From an uncultured Clostridia bacterium (lineage in GTDB: Bacteria; Bacillota; Clostridia; Christensenellales; Borkfalkiaceae), in NCBI GenBank assembly GCA_944354085.1, contig CALVPW010000082.1:1-21770 (forward strand): a stretch of 21,770 nt of DNA, given 5' to 3'. A program made the translations under genes and the position numbers. Position 1 is the stretch's first letter. Each line of letters opens with the position of its first letter. Shown one piece after another: positions 13,121 through 20,625 of the stretch. Under the pieces are notes generated by a model. The model made no database searches. It was given only the letters and a program-made list of their open reading frames with translations, and was not told the origin of the DNA.

Positions 13121-14989
13121 ATGAAGCATACTTTTTCCGAAGGGACATACGACGCCGTCGTCATCGGCGCGGGGCACGCTGGCTGCGAAGCCGCCCTCGC
13201 CTTAGCGCGCACGGGCATGCGCACCGTCATGCTCACGCTCAATCTCGACAGCATCGGATTCATGCCGTGCAACCCCTCCGTCGGCGGCACCGCCAAAGGA
13301 CATCTCGTGCGGGAGATCGACGCGCTCGGCGGCGAAATGGGGCTCGTTGCAGACCGCACCGCGCTGCAATACCGCATGCTCAACGAAGGAAAGGGCGCGG
13401 CGGTGCAGTCCCTCCGCGCGCAGACGGATAAGAACCGCTATCACACGGAAATGAAGCGCGTTCTCGAACATACGCCCGATCTTCGCATCGTGCAGGGCGA
13501 AGCTGCCGATATCCTCACCGAAAACGGGCACGTGACGGGCGTCGTCACGGCGTACGGGGGGATCTTTTCCTGCCGCGCCGTCGTGGTGGCGACGGGCGTA
13601 TATCTGAACGCGCGCACCATCACGGGAGACACGGTCGCCGAAGCGGGGCCCAACGGCTTTGCGCGGGCGACGCTGCTCACCCAAAGCCTTGCGCGGCTGG
13701 GTTACAACGTCCGCCGCTTCAAGACGGGCACGCCCGCCCGCCTTGACGGGCGTACCGTCGACGTGAGCGGGCTCCCCGTACAAGCGGGCGAGAACGTGTA
13801 CCCCTTCTCCTTCATGGCCGCCGCCGTTCCCCCCGTCCAAACGCAGACGCCCTGCTATCTCACCTACACGAACGCGGAAACGCACAAGCTCATCCTCGAA
13901 AATCTCGACCGCGCGCCCCTCTACAACGGCACCATCTCTTCGACGGGCCCGCGGTACTGCCCCTCCATCGAGACAAAGGTCGTCCGCTTTGCCGAAAAGG
14001 AGCGCCACCAGCTCTTTTTGGAGCCCGAAGGCGCCGACACGACGGAAGTATACGTGCAAGGGCTCTCCACCTCCCTCCCGCACGATTTGCAAAAGGCGAT
14101 GTACCGCACCGTGAAGGGGCTGGAACACTGCGAGATCGTCCGCTACGCGTATGCCATCGAATACGACTGCATCGACACGCTCGACGTGCTCCCCACCCTC
14201 GAATACAAAAAAGTGGAAGGCTTATATACGGCGGGGCAGATCAACGGCACGAGCGGCTACGAAGAGGCGGCGGCGCAGGGGCTCGTCGCGGGGCTGAACG
14301 CCTCCCTCAAACTGCGCGGCGAACCGCCCCTTATTTTGCGGCGCGACCAGGCGTATATCGGCGTGCTCATCGACGATCTGGTGACCAAGGGCACAGACGA
14401 GCCCTACCGCATGATGACCTCGCGCGCGGAATACCGCCTGACCCTCCGTCAGGACAACGCGGACCTGCGCCTCACCGAACTCGGATACCGCTGCGGGCTG
14501 GTGAGCGAAGCGCGCCGCGACGCGTATCTGAAGCGCAAAGCCATGCGCGAGACAGCCGCCGCGCAGCTCAAAGAACGCGCGCCGCAAAAACAGGCGAGCG
14601 CGCTCGTGGAAGCGTACGGGCAGCCGCCGCTGACGGCGGGCGTCACCTACGCCGATCTCATCCGCCGCGGGATCCCGCTCGACGTCCTCACACAGACGTT
14701 CGGCATTTTGGACGGGCTCCCCGCCGACGTGCGCCTCTTTGCCGAGACGGAGATCCGCTACGAGGGCTACTTGAAGCGCAGCGAGGAACAGATGGCAAAG
14801 GCGAAAAAGATGGAGGACTCTCCCCTCCCGCCCGACCTCGATTACGCCAAGATCGCGGGGCTGAGGCTGGAAGCGCGGGAAAAACTCGCCCGCATCCGCC
14901 CGCTGAATTTAGGACAGGCGGAACGCATCTCGGGCGTTTCCCCCGCCGACATCTCCGTCCTGATGGTATACCTGAGCATGAAAAAATAA
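13121..14989 (+). CDS. mnmG: tRNA uridine-5-carboxymethylaminomethyl(34) synthesis enzyme MnmG
   Basis: FAD-dependent partner of MnmE; together they modify the wobble uridine of several tRNAs in the cytoplasm. The 622 residues are of normal length. The dinucleotide fold is VIGAGHAGCEAA (about 14-25), followed by the family motifs MPCNPSVGGTAKGHLVREID, MLNEGKGAAVQSLRAQTDK, RFKTGTPARLDGRT, GQINGTSGYEEAAAQGLVAG and MTSRAEYRLTLRQDNAD. The C-terminal helical domain ends in the usual LARIRPLNLGQAERISGVSP segment. The ATG at 13121 begins close to the conserved YDAVVIGAG and no better start is seen, but it has no ribosome site. mnmE, its usual neighbour, is not in the window. Confidence 0.97.
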   Translation: MKHTFSEGTYDAVVIGAGHAGCEAALALARTGMRTVMLTLNLDSIGFMPCNPSVGGTAKGHLVREIDALGGEMGLVADRTALQYRMLNEGKGAAVQSLRAQTDKNRYHTEMKRVLEHTPDLRIVQGEAADILTENGHVTGVVTAYGGIFSCRAVVVATGVYLNARTITGDTVAEAGPNGFARATLLTQSLARLGYNVRRFKTGTPARLDGRTVDVSGLPVQAGENVYPFSFMAAAVPPVQTQTPCYLTYTNAETHKLILENLDRAPLYNGTISSTGPRYCPSIETKVVRFAEKERHQLFLEPEGADTTEVYVQGLSTSLPHDLQKAMYRTVKGLEHCEIVRYAYAIEYDCIDTLDVLPTLEYKKVEGLYTAGQINGTSGYEEAAAQGLVAGLNASLKLRGEPPLILRRDQAYIGVLIDDLVTKGTDEPYRMMTSRAEYRLTLRQDNADLRLTELGYRCGLVSEARRDAYLKRKAMRETAAAQLKERAPQKQASALVEAYGQPPLTAGVTYADLIRRGIPLDVLTQTFGILDGLPADVRLFAETEIRYEGYLKRSEEQMAKAKKMEDSPLPPDLDYAKIAGLRLEAREKLARIRPLNLGQAERISGVSPADISVLMVYLSMKK

Positions 14990-15031
14990 GGACACGGCTG
15001 CCGCCGTACAAAAAACGGCGGCACCATGTCC
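14990..15031 (+). other. Long hairpin directly after mnmG
   Basis: An 8-bp stem (15000-15007 with 15015-15022) sits inside an outer 5-bp stem (14990-14994 with 15027-15031), separated by an internal loop. It begins at the first base after the mnmG stop and has no T-tract, so it is not a terminator alone; it may protect the message 3' end. Confidence 0.5.
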
Positions 15032-15047
15032 GAAGCTGCGGTCAAAT

Positions 15048-15094
15048 TGCCCGCGTGCGCAGATGCGCACGCGGGCAGCGCTTTTATTTATTTT
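15048..15094 (+). terminator. Intrinsic terminator of mnmG
   Basis: A 14-bp perfect inverted repeat (15048-15061 with 15064-15077) is followed by GCGC and TTTTATTTATTTT. The T-rich side serves plus-strand transcription. The last bases overlap the 3' end of the nitroreductase gene on the other strand, whose stop is at 15086-15084. Confidence 0.75.
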
Positions 15095-15602
15095 CGTCCA
15101 AAAAGACGAGCGCCTCCATGGGTTTCCGCTCCGTATGCGCGGGCGCGGGAGACGCGTCCGCCGCGGGATAGCCGAGCATGAGGATGGCGGTGGGGATCAG
15201 GTGTTCGGGCAGCGAGAACTGCGTGCGGACGGCTGCGGGATCGAAGTGCATCACCCAAAGGCTCCCCAATCCGAGCGACGCCGCCATGAGCATCATGTGC
15301 GTGGTGACGATGCCCACGTCCACCTCGCCGCTGGGCGCATCGTCGTAGCGCGTACGCCGCCAGCAAGCCGTCTCGTCGTAGCAAACAACGAGCGCCGCGG
15401 GCGCGCCGAAGCGGCATTTCGTGCAGGCGTCGATCTTTTCCAAATGCTCTGTCACGGCGATGATGCGCTGCGGCTGCTGATCGCGCGCCGTAGGCGCGAC
15501 GCGTCCCGCTTCGAGCACGGCAAAAAGCCGCTCTTTTTCGACGGGCCTTTGGCTGTAACTGCGGCAGGAATACCGCGCCCGCATCAACTGCATCAGATCC
15601 AT
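15084..15602 (-). CDS. Nitroreductase family protein
   Basis: A 172-residue FMN-dependent oxidoreductase of the nitroreductase fold. Family features in order: the N-terminal RARYSCRSYSQRPV (8-21, with FMN-phosphate-binding arginines), APTARDQQPQ (36-45), VGIVTTHMMLMAASLGLGSLW in the middle and MLGYP near the end. Substrates of this broad family range from nitroaromatics to flavins and quinones and cannot be told here. A CxxC pair (Cys60, Cys63) falls after the second helix. The ATG at 15602 is preferred because GGAGG lies six bases upstream; a GTG one codon earlier is too close to the ribosome site. It follows RNase J by 58 bases on the same strand, with a hairpin but no terminator between, so the two may be co-transcribed. 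Confidence 0.88.
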   Translation of the reverse strand: MDLMQLMRARYSCRSYSQRPVEKERLFAVLEAGRVAPTARDQQPQRIIAVTEHLEKIDACTKCRFGAPAALVVCYDETACWRRTRYDDAPSGEVDVGIVTTHMMLMAASLGLGSLWVMHFDPAAVRTQFSLPEHLIPTAILMLGYPAADASPAPAHTERKPMEALVFLDENK

Positions 15603-15634
15603 CACGTTCCTCCTTTTTTACCGTTTTCCCCTAT

Positions 15635-15655
15635 CCCGCGCGCCGAACGCGCGGG
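15635..15655 (-). other. GC hairpin between RNase J and the nitroreductase genes
   Basis: A perfect 8-bp stem (15635-15642 with 15648-15655) with a five-base loop lies five bases after the RNase J stop. No T-tract follows in the minus direction, so it should not terminate; it may mark a processing or stability site. Confidence 0.4.
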
Positions 15656-15660
15656 CGCCG

Positions 15661-17622
15661 TTATACTTCCTGCACGATGGGCAGGATCATGGGCGACTGC
15701 TTGGTCTTTTTGAAGAGATAGGTCTTGACGGCGCGGCGGATGGCTGCGGCGACTTCGCCCGCGCCGCCGTGCGCGCCCTCGATCGCCTTTTCCACGACGT
15801 CTTTGAGTTCGCGCGTGAAATCCTTCTCGCCCGAGACGAACCCGCGGCTCTCGATCGCAGGCTCGCCGAGCAGCACCCCGTTCGAAACGCATACGCTGAT
15901 GACGAAAAGCCCCTCGCCCGACATACGGATGCGGTCCTTCAATACCTCGCTCGTGCCGTAATCCTCGAACCCCGCGCCGTCGATGAGGCGGGCGCCCGCG
16001 GGGAAGTTCTCGCCCTGCTTCAGGCTGTCGTCCGTGAGCTCGGCGCACGTGCCGATATCGGGCACGAGGATGCGCGAAGGCTGCATGCCGAGCTGCTGCG
16101 CCAACAGCGCGTGCCGCTTGAGGTGACGGTATTCGCCGTGCACGGGGATAAAGAACTTGGGCTTTAACAGGGTGTGCATGATCTTGTGCTCTTCCTGGCA
16201 GGCGTGCCCCGAAACGTGGATCTTTTCCAGCGATTCGTACACGACGTTCGCACCCTTTTTATACAGGTTGTTGATGACGCGGTAGATCATCCGCTCGTTC
16301 CCCGGGATGGGGCTTGCGGAGATGATGATGGTATCGTTCGCGCCGATGGTCACTTTGTTGAATTCGCCCGCCGCCATGCGGGTGAGCGCGCTCATCGGCT
16401 CGCCCTGCGATCCCGTGGAGACGATGACGATCTCCCTGTCGAAAAAGTTCTTGGTCTTTTCGACGTCGACGAGGACGCCCTCGGGGATGGTGATCTCCCC
16501 GATCTTTGCCGCCGCCTCCACGACGTTGAACATGCTCCGCCCCGAAAGCGCGACTTTGCGGCGGTACTTGACGGCGATATCGATGATCTGCTGCAAACGG
16601 TGGACGTTGGAAGCGAACGTGGCGATGATGAGCCTCCTGTCCGCGTTCTCCGCAAACAGGTGCTCGAGGGTGGTGCCCACCACCTTTTCGCTCATGGTGT
16701 AGCCGGGGCGCTCGATGTTGGTGGATTCGCCCAGATAGAGCAGAACGCCCTTCTTGCCGTATTCGGCGATCTCGGCAAGGTCGATGGGCGCGCCCGCCAC
16801 GGGCGTCAGATCGATCTTAAAATCGCCGCTGTGGAAGATGATGCCGTACGGCGTTTGGACGGCGAGCGCGACCGCCCCCGCGATGGAGTGGTTGACGTTG
16901 ACGAAGTTCACCGTGAACGCCCCCGCCTTGACGCTGTCGCCCGGCGCGACGGTACGCTCCGCCACGTTGTTGAGCCTGTGTTCGCGCAGCTTGTTATCGA
17001 CGAGCGCGAGCGTGAGTTTGGTCCCGTACACGGGCGTGGACGGTTCGAGCTCCTTCATGAGATAGGGCACGCCGCCGATGTGATCTTCGTGTCCGTGCGT
17101 CAAAAATACGCCGCGGATCTTGTGCTTGTTGTTGACGAGATAGGTGATCTCGGGAAACACGAGATCGATCCCGGGCATCTCCTCGGTCGGGAAGATGATG
17201 CCCGCGTCGATGACGATGATGTCGTTGCCGTACTCGATGGCGGTCATGTTCTTGCCGATCTCGCCCACGCCGCCGAAGAAGAGCACCTTGACGGGGCGTT
17301 TTTTGCGCTGTTTGCCCTGCGGCTTTTCCGCCTTTTCGTCACGGCTGCGTTTTTTGGAAGGCTCCCTTGCGTTCGAGGGCGCCTTTTCCGCCGCCTTTTC
17401 GGGCGCGGGCTGCTGCGCGGGAAGGCGCGTGCCCTTCCCTTTGGCGCGAGAACGGCGGCGGGGTTTGAGCCCCGCTTCCTCCATCGCTTCGCCCGAGCGG
17501 AGTTCGCCCGTGGATTGTTTTTTTGCCTGTTGATCCCGGTTGTACGCCTCGATGCCGTTGAGGATGGCAAGCTCAATGGCGCTCATGTTCTTGTCGCCGG
17601 GATTGTCGTTACCTTTTTTCAA
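15661..17622 (-). CDS. rnj: Ribonuclease J with a basic N-terminal extension
   Basis: A 5'-3' exonuclease and endonuclease for mRNA decay and rRNA maturation. The beta-CASP/MBL core begins about residue 111 (VKVLFFGGVGEIGKN), with the zinc motif THGHEDHIGG (175-184), HSGDFKID, the beta-CASP segments FASNVHRLQQII, STGSQGEPMSAL and SASPIPGNE, the SGHACQEE and IPVHGEYRH histidines, and the typical C-terminus KTKQSPMILPIVQEV. Residues 1-110 are an added low-complexity, Lys/Arg/Ala/Glu-rich tail absent from the 555-residue Bacillus RNase J1. I place the start at the TTG at 17622, because AAGGAG lies seven bases upstream; the first ATG (17586) has no ribosome site and would remove 12 residues. The usual DSTN motif reads ESTN. 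No promoter is obvious; a possible terminator separates it from the gene upstream. Confidence 0.93.
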   Translation of the reverse strand: MKKGNDNPGDKNMSAIELAILNGIEAYNRDQQAKKQSTGELRSGEAMEEAGLKPRRRSRAKGKGTRLPAQQPAPEKAAEKAPSNAREPSKKRSRDEKAEKPQGKQRKKRPVKVLFFGGVGEIGKNMTAIEYGNDIIVIDAGIIFPTEEMPGIDLVFPEITYLVNNKHKIRGVFLTHGHEDHIGGVPYLMKELEPSTPVYGTKLTLALVDNKLREHRLNNVAERTVAPGDSVKAGAFTVNFVNVNHSIAGAVALAVQTPYGIIFHSGDFKIDLTPVAGAPIDLAEIAEYGKKGVLLYLGESTNIERPGYTMSEKVVGTTLEHLFAENADRRLIIATFASNVHRLQQIIDIAVKYRRKVALSGRSMFNVVEAAAKIGEITIPEGVLVDVEKTKNFFDREIVIVSTGSQGEPMSALTRMAAGEFNKVTIGANDTIIISASPIPGNERMIYRVINNLYKKGANVVYESLEKIHVSGHACQEEHKIMHTLLKPKFFIPVHGEYRHLKRHALLAQQLGMQPSRILVPDIGTCAELTDDSLKQGENFPAGARLIDGAGFEDYGTSEVLKDRIRMSGEGLFVISVCVSNGVLLGEPAIESRGFVSGEKDFTRELKDVVEKAIEGAHGGAGEVAAAIRRAVKTYLFKKTKQSPMILPIVQEV

Positions 17623-17629
17623 ACGATGA

Positions 17630-17635
17630 CTCCTT
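17630..17635 (-). promoter_or_regulatory. Ribosome site that decides the TTG start of RNase J
   Basis: AAGGAG on the minus strand, seven bases before TTG (17622-17620). No comparable site precedes the ATG at 17586. Confidence 0.6.
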
Positions 17636-17640
17636 GTGCT

Positions 17641-17658
17641 ATCGCATTCTTTTGCGAT
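17641..17658 (-). other. Hairpin in the RNase J leader
   Basis: ATCGCA and TGCGAT (17641-17646 and 17653-17658) form a perfect 6-bp stem with a six-base loop, ending five bases before the ribosome site. Confidence 0.4.
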
Positions 17659-17682
17659 GTGATTTTTCACGCCTGAAAACAA

Positions 17683-17710
17683 GACGAGAGAGCCGATAAA
17701 TCAGCTCTCT
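17683..17710 (-). terminator. Possible terminator after the coiled-coil protein gene
   Basis: A 7-bp stem AGAGAGC/GCTCTCT (17687-17693 with 17704-17710) has a ten-base loop and on the minus strand is followed by CGTCTTGTTTTC, a broken T-tract. It lies 30 bases after the stop at 17741. Confidence 0.4.
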
Positions 17711-17740
17711 TTGGTGCCTTGTATATGCGGGGCGTTCCGC

Positions 17741-19288
17741 TTAAAAATCAAGATCGGACTTTTCGACGATCGCCGTTTTGATGAGCCCTTCGGCGAGCAG
17801 CTGTTCCTCGCTGCGGAAGGCGAACTCGTCGGCATAATCGACGGGAACGAACGCTTCGTCCTTGACGGCGCCCACGTTCTCCATGAGCATCTCGATGAGG
17901 CGGATGCCGCGTTTGACGGCGACCCCGCTCTTGATCTTGATCATCATGGGCGTCTTTTCGTACATCTTGGTATCGCCTGCGAATTTCTGGTGATACACGC
18001 TGGACGGGAATTCGTCGGGATTGAGCGCCACGTACAAACAGAGCGTTTTGCCGCGGACGCCGATCTTGGCGATGGTGTCGCCCGCATATGTGAAGCGGTC
18101 GTTCGACCAGCTCACCTGCGAGCCGACGCGCGCATACGAGAGGAACGCGTTTTTGAGGTCGAAGTAGAAGTTCTTCACCTCCTCCGTGCTCTCGATGATC
18201 TTCGCCTTGAAACTGCGTTTGAAACGCGTCATGAGCGAGGGATCTTCGGGCACGGGCACCACGACGGGCGCAGGCGCGGGCGCGGGTTCGGGCATGGCTG
18301 CCGCAAGCTCCTCCTCTGCGGGCGCGGGCGCCTCTTGTGCGGTCTCTTCCTCTGCGGGCGCCTCTTCCGCAGCTTCCGCAGGCGCTTCTTCGGGCGCTTC
18401 GTCCGCAGCGGCTTTTTCCGCTTCCGCGGGCGCTTCGTCGGCGACCGCGACGGGAACGACGACGGTCCTGCCCTGCTCTTTGAGAAGTTCGGCGACGCGC
18501 TCTGCGATCGCCTGCGTATCCATCTTTTCGGAGACGGCGGCGGCGATCTTTTCGATGCCGGCTTCGTCCACCGTCACGTCGAACTCGCCTTCCATGACCT
18601 GCGCGACGCGTTCCGCCACGAGATCGTAATCGACGAGCGGAACGGACTCCGCCACGCGGTCGGCAATGGCGTTCTCGTCCACCTGCGGCACGCTCGCCGC
18701 GACGGCGGCGGCGACGGCGTCGGCATCGGTGGGCGGGATGGCTGCCGCGATCTTATCCACGAGCGCGTCGTAGTCGACCTCGGGCATGACGGAGGCGATC
18801 TTTTCCGCCAGCACGTCGTAATCGAAATTCTCGTCCGAAAGCGCTTCCCGCTCTTCGGCAGGTTCGGCTGCCTCGGCAGCCTTCTCCTCGGCGGGCGCCG
18901 TCTCCTGAACGGCGGCCTTCGGTGCGGAGAGTTCCTCTTTCAGCGCCTGCAATTTTTCGTCAAAGCTCTGTTCGAGCGCGGCGATCTTTTCGCCCATGGC
19001 ACGCACCGCTTCCATCACCGCATCGGCGGCGGCGGCGCGCTCTTTGGCGTTGTAATCGTAGATGGCGCTGTTTTGCTGGGAGAGATAGCGAAGCTCTTTG
19101 AGGACGCTTTCCACGCCCTGCTGCACGCTGCCTGCAAGCGATTCGTACGCGGATGCCTGTTGTGCGGAACTGAATTGCAATTCCTTGGACACGGACTGCT
19201 TGACCTCGTCGATCTTGCCCGTCATGCCCTTGTACATGCCCTCCATCACGACGGCTTTCTTATCTTCGTAATTTTTTATTTCTTCCAT
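17741..19288 (-). CDS. Unknown acidic coiled-coil protein with 16-residue repeats and a domain shared with the 6032-6805 gene
   Basis: I recognise no named family. The 515 residues are very rich in Ala and Glu, with no signal peptide or membrane segment. Residues 1-125 are helical with heptad-like spacing and probably form a coiled coil. Residues 155-270 are a tandem repeat of about 16 residues, typified by VDYDALVDKIAAAIPP and VDENAIADRVAESVPL. Residues 280-350 are an Ala/Glu/Pro linker. Residues 353-508 are the domain shared with the plus-strand protein at 6032-6805 (RSFK, FY, GKTL-x-LY-x-AL-x-P, TPM, GLIK). The ATG at 19288 has GCGAGGTG upstream. It has its own promoter and a possible terminator. 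The build suggests an elongated scaffold or cytoskeleton-like protein, but that is inference from composition. Confidence 0.85.
   Translation of the reverse strand: MEEIKNYEDKKAVVMEGMYKGMTGKIDEVKQSVSKELQFSSAQQASAYESLAGSVQQGVESVLKELRYLSQQNSAIYDYNAKERAAAADAVMEAVRAMGEKIAALEQSFDEKLQALKEELSAPKAAVQETAPAEEKAAEAAEPAEEREALSDENFDYDVLAEKIASVMPEVDYDALVDKIAAAIPPTDADAVAAAVAASVPQVDENAIADRVAESVPLVDYDLVAERVAQVMEGEFDVTVDEAGIEKIAAAVSEKMDTQAIAERVAELLKEQGRTVVVPVAVADEAPAEAEKAAADEAPEEAPAEAAEEAPAEEETAQEAPAPAEEELAAAMPEPAPAPAPVVVPVPEDPSLMTRFKRSFKAKIIESTEEVKNFYFDLKNAFLSYARVGSQVSWSNDRFTYAGDTIAKIGVRGKTLCLYVALNPDEFPSSVYHQKFAGDTKMYEKTPMMIKIKSGVAVKRGIRLIEMLMENVGAVKDEAFVPVDYADEFAFRSEEQLLAEGLIKTAIVEKSDLDF
18479..18826 (-). 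repeat. Tandem 16-residue protein repeats
   Basis: Residues 155-270 of the coiled-coil protein contain four exact 16-residue units (171-186, 187-202, 203-218, 219-234) and two or three looser ones at the ends. The pattern is Asp near the start, hydrophobic residues at positions 6, 10 and 14, an Ala before or after them, and Pro or Gly at the end. The DNA is not closely repeated, so the repeats are old or held by selection on the protein. Confidence 0.75.
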
Positions 19289-19331
19289 GTTATGCGCACC
19301 TCGCTGAGCAATCGGAAATACTCCTGATCCT

Positions 19332-19360
19332 ATTTTACACCAAATCGGCGCAAATGTAAA
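19332..19360 (-). promoter_or_regulatory. Sigma-A promoter of the coiled-coil protein gene
   Basis: On the minus strand TTTACA (19360-19355) and TAAAAT (19337-19332) are 17 bp apart, giving a leader of about 37 bases. The rest of the spacer towards serC holds only two small hairpins (19391-19404 and 19408-19422) and no gene I can support. Confidence 0.65.
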
Positions 19361-19475
19361 TACTTTCTTTGATTTTTTTTGTAAAATACCCCGCTTTTTT
19401 GCGGCAGATACGCCTCCCGTATGCAGTCATTATGCAAAAAAACGGGCGCTTTCCGATAAAACAGGCGGCAAATAC

Positions 19476-19504
19476 TTGTCAAACCGCATAAAAAGTTTTA
19501 TAAT
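19476..19504 (+). promoter_or_regulatory. Sigma-A promoter of serC-serA
   Basis: TTGTCA (19476-19481) and TATAAT (19499-19504) are 17 bp apart. The predicted leader of about 40 bases contains a 6-bp hairpin (GGCGCA 19515-19520 with TGCGCC 19528-19533) near its 5' end, then AGAGGTG before the start. Confidence 0.8.
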
Positions 19505-19550
19505 AAAAATCGGCGGCGCATCCCGAATGCGCCCTGTAAGAGGTGAAAAA

Positions 19551-20624
19551 ATGAGAGCATACAACTTTTCCGCAGGTCCTTCCACGCTCCCCCTCGAAGT
19601 GCTCGAGGAGGCGCAGCGCGAATTTTTGGATTTTGCAGGCACGGGCATGTCCGTGACCGAGATCTCCCACCGCAACAAGGCGTTCGAAGCCGTCGTCGAC
19701 GAAGGCACGGCGCTTTTGCGCGAGCTTTTGAACATTCCCGACGACTACGCCGTCCTCTTTGTGCAGGGCGGGGCGTCGCAGCAGTTCGCAGCCGTCCCCC
19801 TCAACCTGATGCACGGCGGCAAAGCCGACTATATCGTGACGGGCAACTTCGCCAAAAAGGCGTTCCAGGAAGGCAAGATCTACGGTGACGCGGCATGCGT
19901 CGCTTCCTCCGAAGATAAAACGTATACCTACATCCCCGACCTTTCCGCCGTTCCCTTCCGCGAAGGCACCGATTACGTGCACATCTGCTCCAACAACACC
20001 ATCTTCGGCACCCGTTATGTGGAATTCCCCGAGACGAAAGCACCGCTCGTTGCGGATATGTCCTCCGAGATCTTGTCGCGCGAGATCGACGTGAAAAAAT
20101 TCGGCGTCATCTATGCGGGCGCGCAGAAGAACCTCGCCCCCGCGGGCGTGACCATCGTCATCGCCAAGCGCTCGCTCATCCAAGATCCCCTTGCGATCTG
20201 CCCCACCATGCTCAAATGGAAGGTGCAGGACGAGAACAAGAGCCTTTACAACACACCCCCCTGCTTTGCCATCTATATGGCGACGCTCGTGCTGCGCCGT
20301 TTGAAAAAGCTGGGCGGCGTAAAGGAAATGAACAAGATCAACGAATACAAGGCGGGGCTTTTGTACGACTTTATCGATAACTCCTCCTTCTACACCAACA
20401 GCGTCGTGAAAAAGTACCGCTCCATCATGAACGTGCCTTTCGTCACCCCTTCCGCCGAACTCGACGCAAAATTCGTCAAAGAAGCGGGCGCGAACGGGCT
20501 CGTCTCCCTCAAAGGACACCGCCTCGTCGGCGGCATGCGCGCCTCCATCTACAACGCCATGCCCGTCGAAGGCGTTAAGGCGCTCATCGCGTTCATGCAG
20601 AAATTCGAAAAGGAGAATGCGTAA
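19551..20624 (+). CDS. serC: Phosphoserine aminotransferase
   Basis: A PLP enzyme converting 3-phosphohydroxypyruvate and glutamate to phosphoserine, the second step of serine synthesis; in many bacteria it also acts in pyridoxal phosphate synthesis. The 357 residues are of standard length. Family features in order: YNFSAGPSTLP (4-14), ISHRNKAFE (38-46), LFVQGGASQQFAAVPLNL (69-86), CSNNTIFGTRY (146-156), and the PLP lysine Lys193 in YAGAQKNLAPAGVT; the C-terminal GHRLVGGMRASIYNAM is also conserved. The ATG at 19551 begins the conserved MRAYNFSAGP and follows AGAGGTG; an in-frame ATG eight codons upstream lies within the leader hairpin. serA starts one base after its stop, so they form an operon. 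Confidence 0.96.
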   Translation: MRAYNFSAGPSTLPLEVLEEAQREFLDFAGTGMSVTEISHRNKAFEAVVDEGTALLRELLNIPDDYAVLFVQGGASQQFAAVPLNLMHGGKADYIVTGNFAKKAFQEGKIYGDAACVASSEDKTYTYIPDLSAVPFREGTDYVHICSNNTIFGTRYVEFPETKAPLVADMSSEILSREIDVKKFGVIYAGAQKNLAPAGVTIVIAKRSLIQDPLAICPTMLKWKVQDENKSLYNTPPCFAIYMATLVLRRLKKLGGVKEMNKINEYKAGLLYDFIDNSSFYTNSVVKKYRSIMNVPFVTPSAELDAKFVKEAGANGLVSLKGHRLVGGMRASIYNAMPVEGVKALIAFMQKFEKENA

Positions 20625-20625
20625 C

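Noticed and set aside
16174..17676. A 500-codon open frame on the plus strand
   Set aside because: It is antisense to RNase J, whose catalytic motifs are unmistakable; the plus frame shows no family features.
18186..18629. Ala/Ser/Gly-rich plus-strand frame and apparent GC-rich DNA repeats
   Set aside because: The near-repeats come from Ala/Glu/Pro codon runs in the linker of the minus-strand protein, not from a DNA repeat or CRISPR array; unit lengths vary and there are no spacers.
17711..19327. A 538-codon open frame on the plus strand
   Set aside because: It lies wholly opposite the coiled-coil protein gene, is built of His/Gly/Arg-rich low-complexity sequence typical of the reverse of Ala/Glu codons, and has no ribosome site. 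The minus-strand gene has a promoter, a start signal and a domain with a homologue.
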